Assembly (NCBI GenBank): GCA_023262195.1
Contig: JALRDM010000275.1
Location: 1-7,377 of the forward strand
From: Salibacteraceae bacterium
GTDB lineage: Bacteria; Bacteroidota; Bacteroidia; Flavobacteriales_G; Salibacteraceae
DNA: 7,377 nucleotides
Direction: 5' to 3'
Shown here: positions 6,155-7,377 of the stretch, in pieces
How positions within the stretch are numbered: position 1 is the stretch's first letter
How the letters are laid out: every line of letters starts with the position of its first letter
Made by a program: the position numbers and the translations under genes
Notes under the pieces: model-generated
The model's database searches: none
What the model was told of the DNA's origin: nothing
Seen by the model: the letters and a program-made list of their open reading frames with translations, nothing else

Positions 6155-7377
6155 TGTGATGCAGTTTTTTATAGTTATCGCCTGAAGATTTAAGAATACT
6201 CTTCAATTCATTAAGTGCCAATACTGGAAAGAAGCGGCTGAATAGAAGGAAGAGTGTAAAGAATATGCCTATGGTTCCAAGGAATATGCCTATATCTACA
6301 AATGTCGGATGGAACATTCCCCAGTTTGATGGAAGGAAGTCTCTGTGCAGTGACGTAACGATGATTACAAAACGCTCAAACCACATACCTATATTAACGA
6401 AAATCGAAAGAATGAAAGATGCAATAAGGCTTCTTCTGATTTTCTTAAACCAGAATAGCTGCGGTGTGATCACATTACACGTCATCATAGACCAATAAGC
6501 CCACCAATATGGACCAGTAGCTCGATTTAAGAATGCATAACCTTCATATTCAACTCCTGAGTACCAAGAGATAAAAAGTTCTGAAAGGTATGCTACACCA
6601 ACCATAGAACCCGTAATCACAATTACGATATTCATGTATTCACAATGCTTAATGGTAATGTAGCTTTCTAAGCTTAAAACTTTTCTTGCGATCAAGAGCA
6701 GTGTTTGCACCATTGCAAAGCCTGAGAAAATTGCTCCTGCAACGAAGTATGGAGGGAAAATGGTGGTGTGCCATCCAGGAATGACCGATGTTGCAAAGTC
6801 CATTGACACAATAGAGTGTACAGAAAACACCAGAGGTGTGGCCAATCCAGCGAGGACAAGTGATACTTCTTCAAAACGTATCCAAGCCTTAGCATTTCCC
6901 GTCCAACCGAAGCTTAATACACTGTAAGCCATCTTCGACACTGGTTTTACCGCTCTATCTCGAATAGTAGCGAAATCAGGAATAAGGCCGATATACCAAA
7001 AGACTAGAGATACGGAGAAATAGGTTGAAATGGCAAACACATCCCAGAGCAGTGGAGAGTTGAAGTTCACCCAAAGTGACCCAAATGTGTTTGGCAATGG
7101 GAATACCCAATATGCCATCCAAATTCTACCCATGTGTATACCTGGAAAGAGCGCTGCCATCATTACAGCAAAAATTGTCATTGCTTCTGCAGATCTATTA
7201 ATGGCCATTCTCCATTTCTGACGGAAAAGGAGTAGTACCGCTGATATCAGTGTTCCAGCGTGGCCGATACCTACCCACCAAACAAAGTTGGTGATATCCC
7301 AAGCCCAGTCAACAGTTGTATTAAGTCCCCAGACTCCAATGCCACGTCCAATGGTGTAGAGTATACATCCTACTCCC
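6147..7377 (-). CDS. actC: Alternative Complex III subunit ActC, NrfD/PsrC-like quinol-oxidising subunit (5' end outside window)
   Basis: ActC is the polytopic NrfD-like subunit thought to hold the quinol-oxidation site of Alternative Complex III, passing electrons to the ActB iron-sulfur clusters. The open frame reaches the right edge, with first full codon at 7376-7374, giving 409 visible residues; the family is usually about 450-480, so roughly 50 N-terminal residues are missing. An ATG at 7208 is internal: the 56 codons before it encode the hallmark NrfD stretch [18 protein letters not shown] followed by [11 protein letters not shown]. Further conserved segments are [33 protein letters not shown] with Asp and His near the expected quinol pocket (about 6762-6800), [17 protein letters not shown] and [20 protein letters not shown]. 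About 8-9 helices are visible. The stop overlaps the actD start by 8 bases. actA and actB are expected upstream, beyond the edge. Confidence 0.96.
   Translation of the reverse strand, partial: GVGCILYTIGRGIGVWGLNTTVDWAWDITNFVWWVGIGHAGTLISAVLLLFRQKWRMAINRSAEAMTIFAVMMAALFPGIHMGRIWMAYWVFPLPNTFGSLWVNFNSPLLWDVFAISTYFSVSLVFWYIGLIPDFATIRDRAVKPVSKMAYSVLSFGWTGNAKAWIRFEEVSLVLAGLATPLVFSVHSIVSMDFATSVIPGWHTTIFPPYFVAGAIFSGFAMVQTLLLIARKVLSLESYITIKHCEYMNIVIVITGSMVGVAYLSELFISWYSGVEYEGYAFLNRATGPYWWAYWSMMTCNVITPQLFWFKKIRRSLIASFILSIFVNIGMWFERFVIIVTSLHRDFLPSNWGMFHPTFVDIGIFLGTIGIFFTLFLLFSRFFPVLALNELKSILKSSGDNYKKLHHNE

Noticed and set aside
7206..7208. ATG at 7208 as the actC start codon
   Set aside because: The frame continues upstream to the window edge and encodes the strongly conserved NrfD-family stretch with NFVWW and GHAGTLIS, so this Met is internal.
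1..7377. CRISPR array, tRNA/rRNA, insertion sequence, phage or defence genes
   Set aside because: Apart from the 64-base region before ruvB the intergenic gaps are 23 bases or less, and no direct-repeat arrays, transposase motifs or structured RNA genes were seen.

Overview
The window is a compact, almost fully coding stretch of a respiratory operon from what looks like a member of the Bacteroidota. The reasons are the gene order (Alternative Complex III genes followed by cytochrome c oxidase subunits II and I, then ruvB), a Bacteroidota-style CoxB with an extra N-terminal hydrophobic segment and the CuA motif CNKICGAAHYNM, AT-rich leaders without Shine-Dalgarno sequences, and a TAnnTTTG-type promoter box. 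A marine or freshwater Flavobacteriales/Cytophagales-like lineage is plausible, but genus and species cannot be read from this sequence.

Every supported gene is on the minus strand, so the operon reads from right to left. It enters at the right edge inside actC (5' end missing), then runs actD, actE, actF, coxB and coxA. The intergenic gaps are -8, 1, 14, 23 and 5 bases, which indicates one transcript with tight translational coupling at actC-actD-actE. An intrinsic terminator at about 672-697 follows coxA. A 64-base intergenic region then leads to ruvB, whose first 213 codons are present and which runs off the left edge. This short intergenic region holds the terminator, a candidate promoter box and a perfect 7-bp inverted repeat.

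The respiratory genes encode a quinol-to-oxygen pathway. ActC and ActF are polytopic NrfD/PsrC-like subunits, ActC being the quinol-oxidising one. ActD is a small two-helix anchor. ActE is a monohaem c-type lipoprotein that can carry electrons toward the CuA centre of CoxB. CoxA is the haem-copper core that reduces oxygen and pumps protons. ActA and ActB would be expected upstream, outside the window. Oxidase subunits III and IV are not present. RuvB (Holliday-junction branch migration) is functionally unrelated and probably a separate transcription unit.

The most distinctive feature is in CoxB: a stretch of about 50 residues with two clean heptad arrays separated by a Pro/Gly turn, predicted to form a helical hairpin within the periplasmic CuA domain. 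No mobile element, CRISPR array, tRNA, rRNA or convincing new defence system was found. The rest of the window is a conserved respiratory operon.
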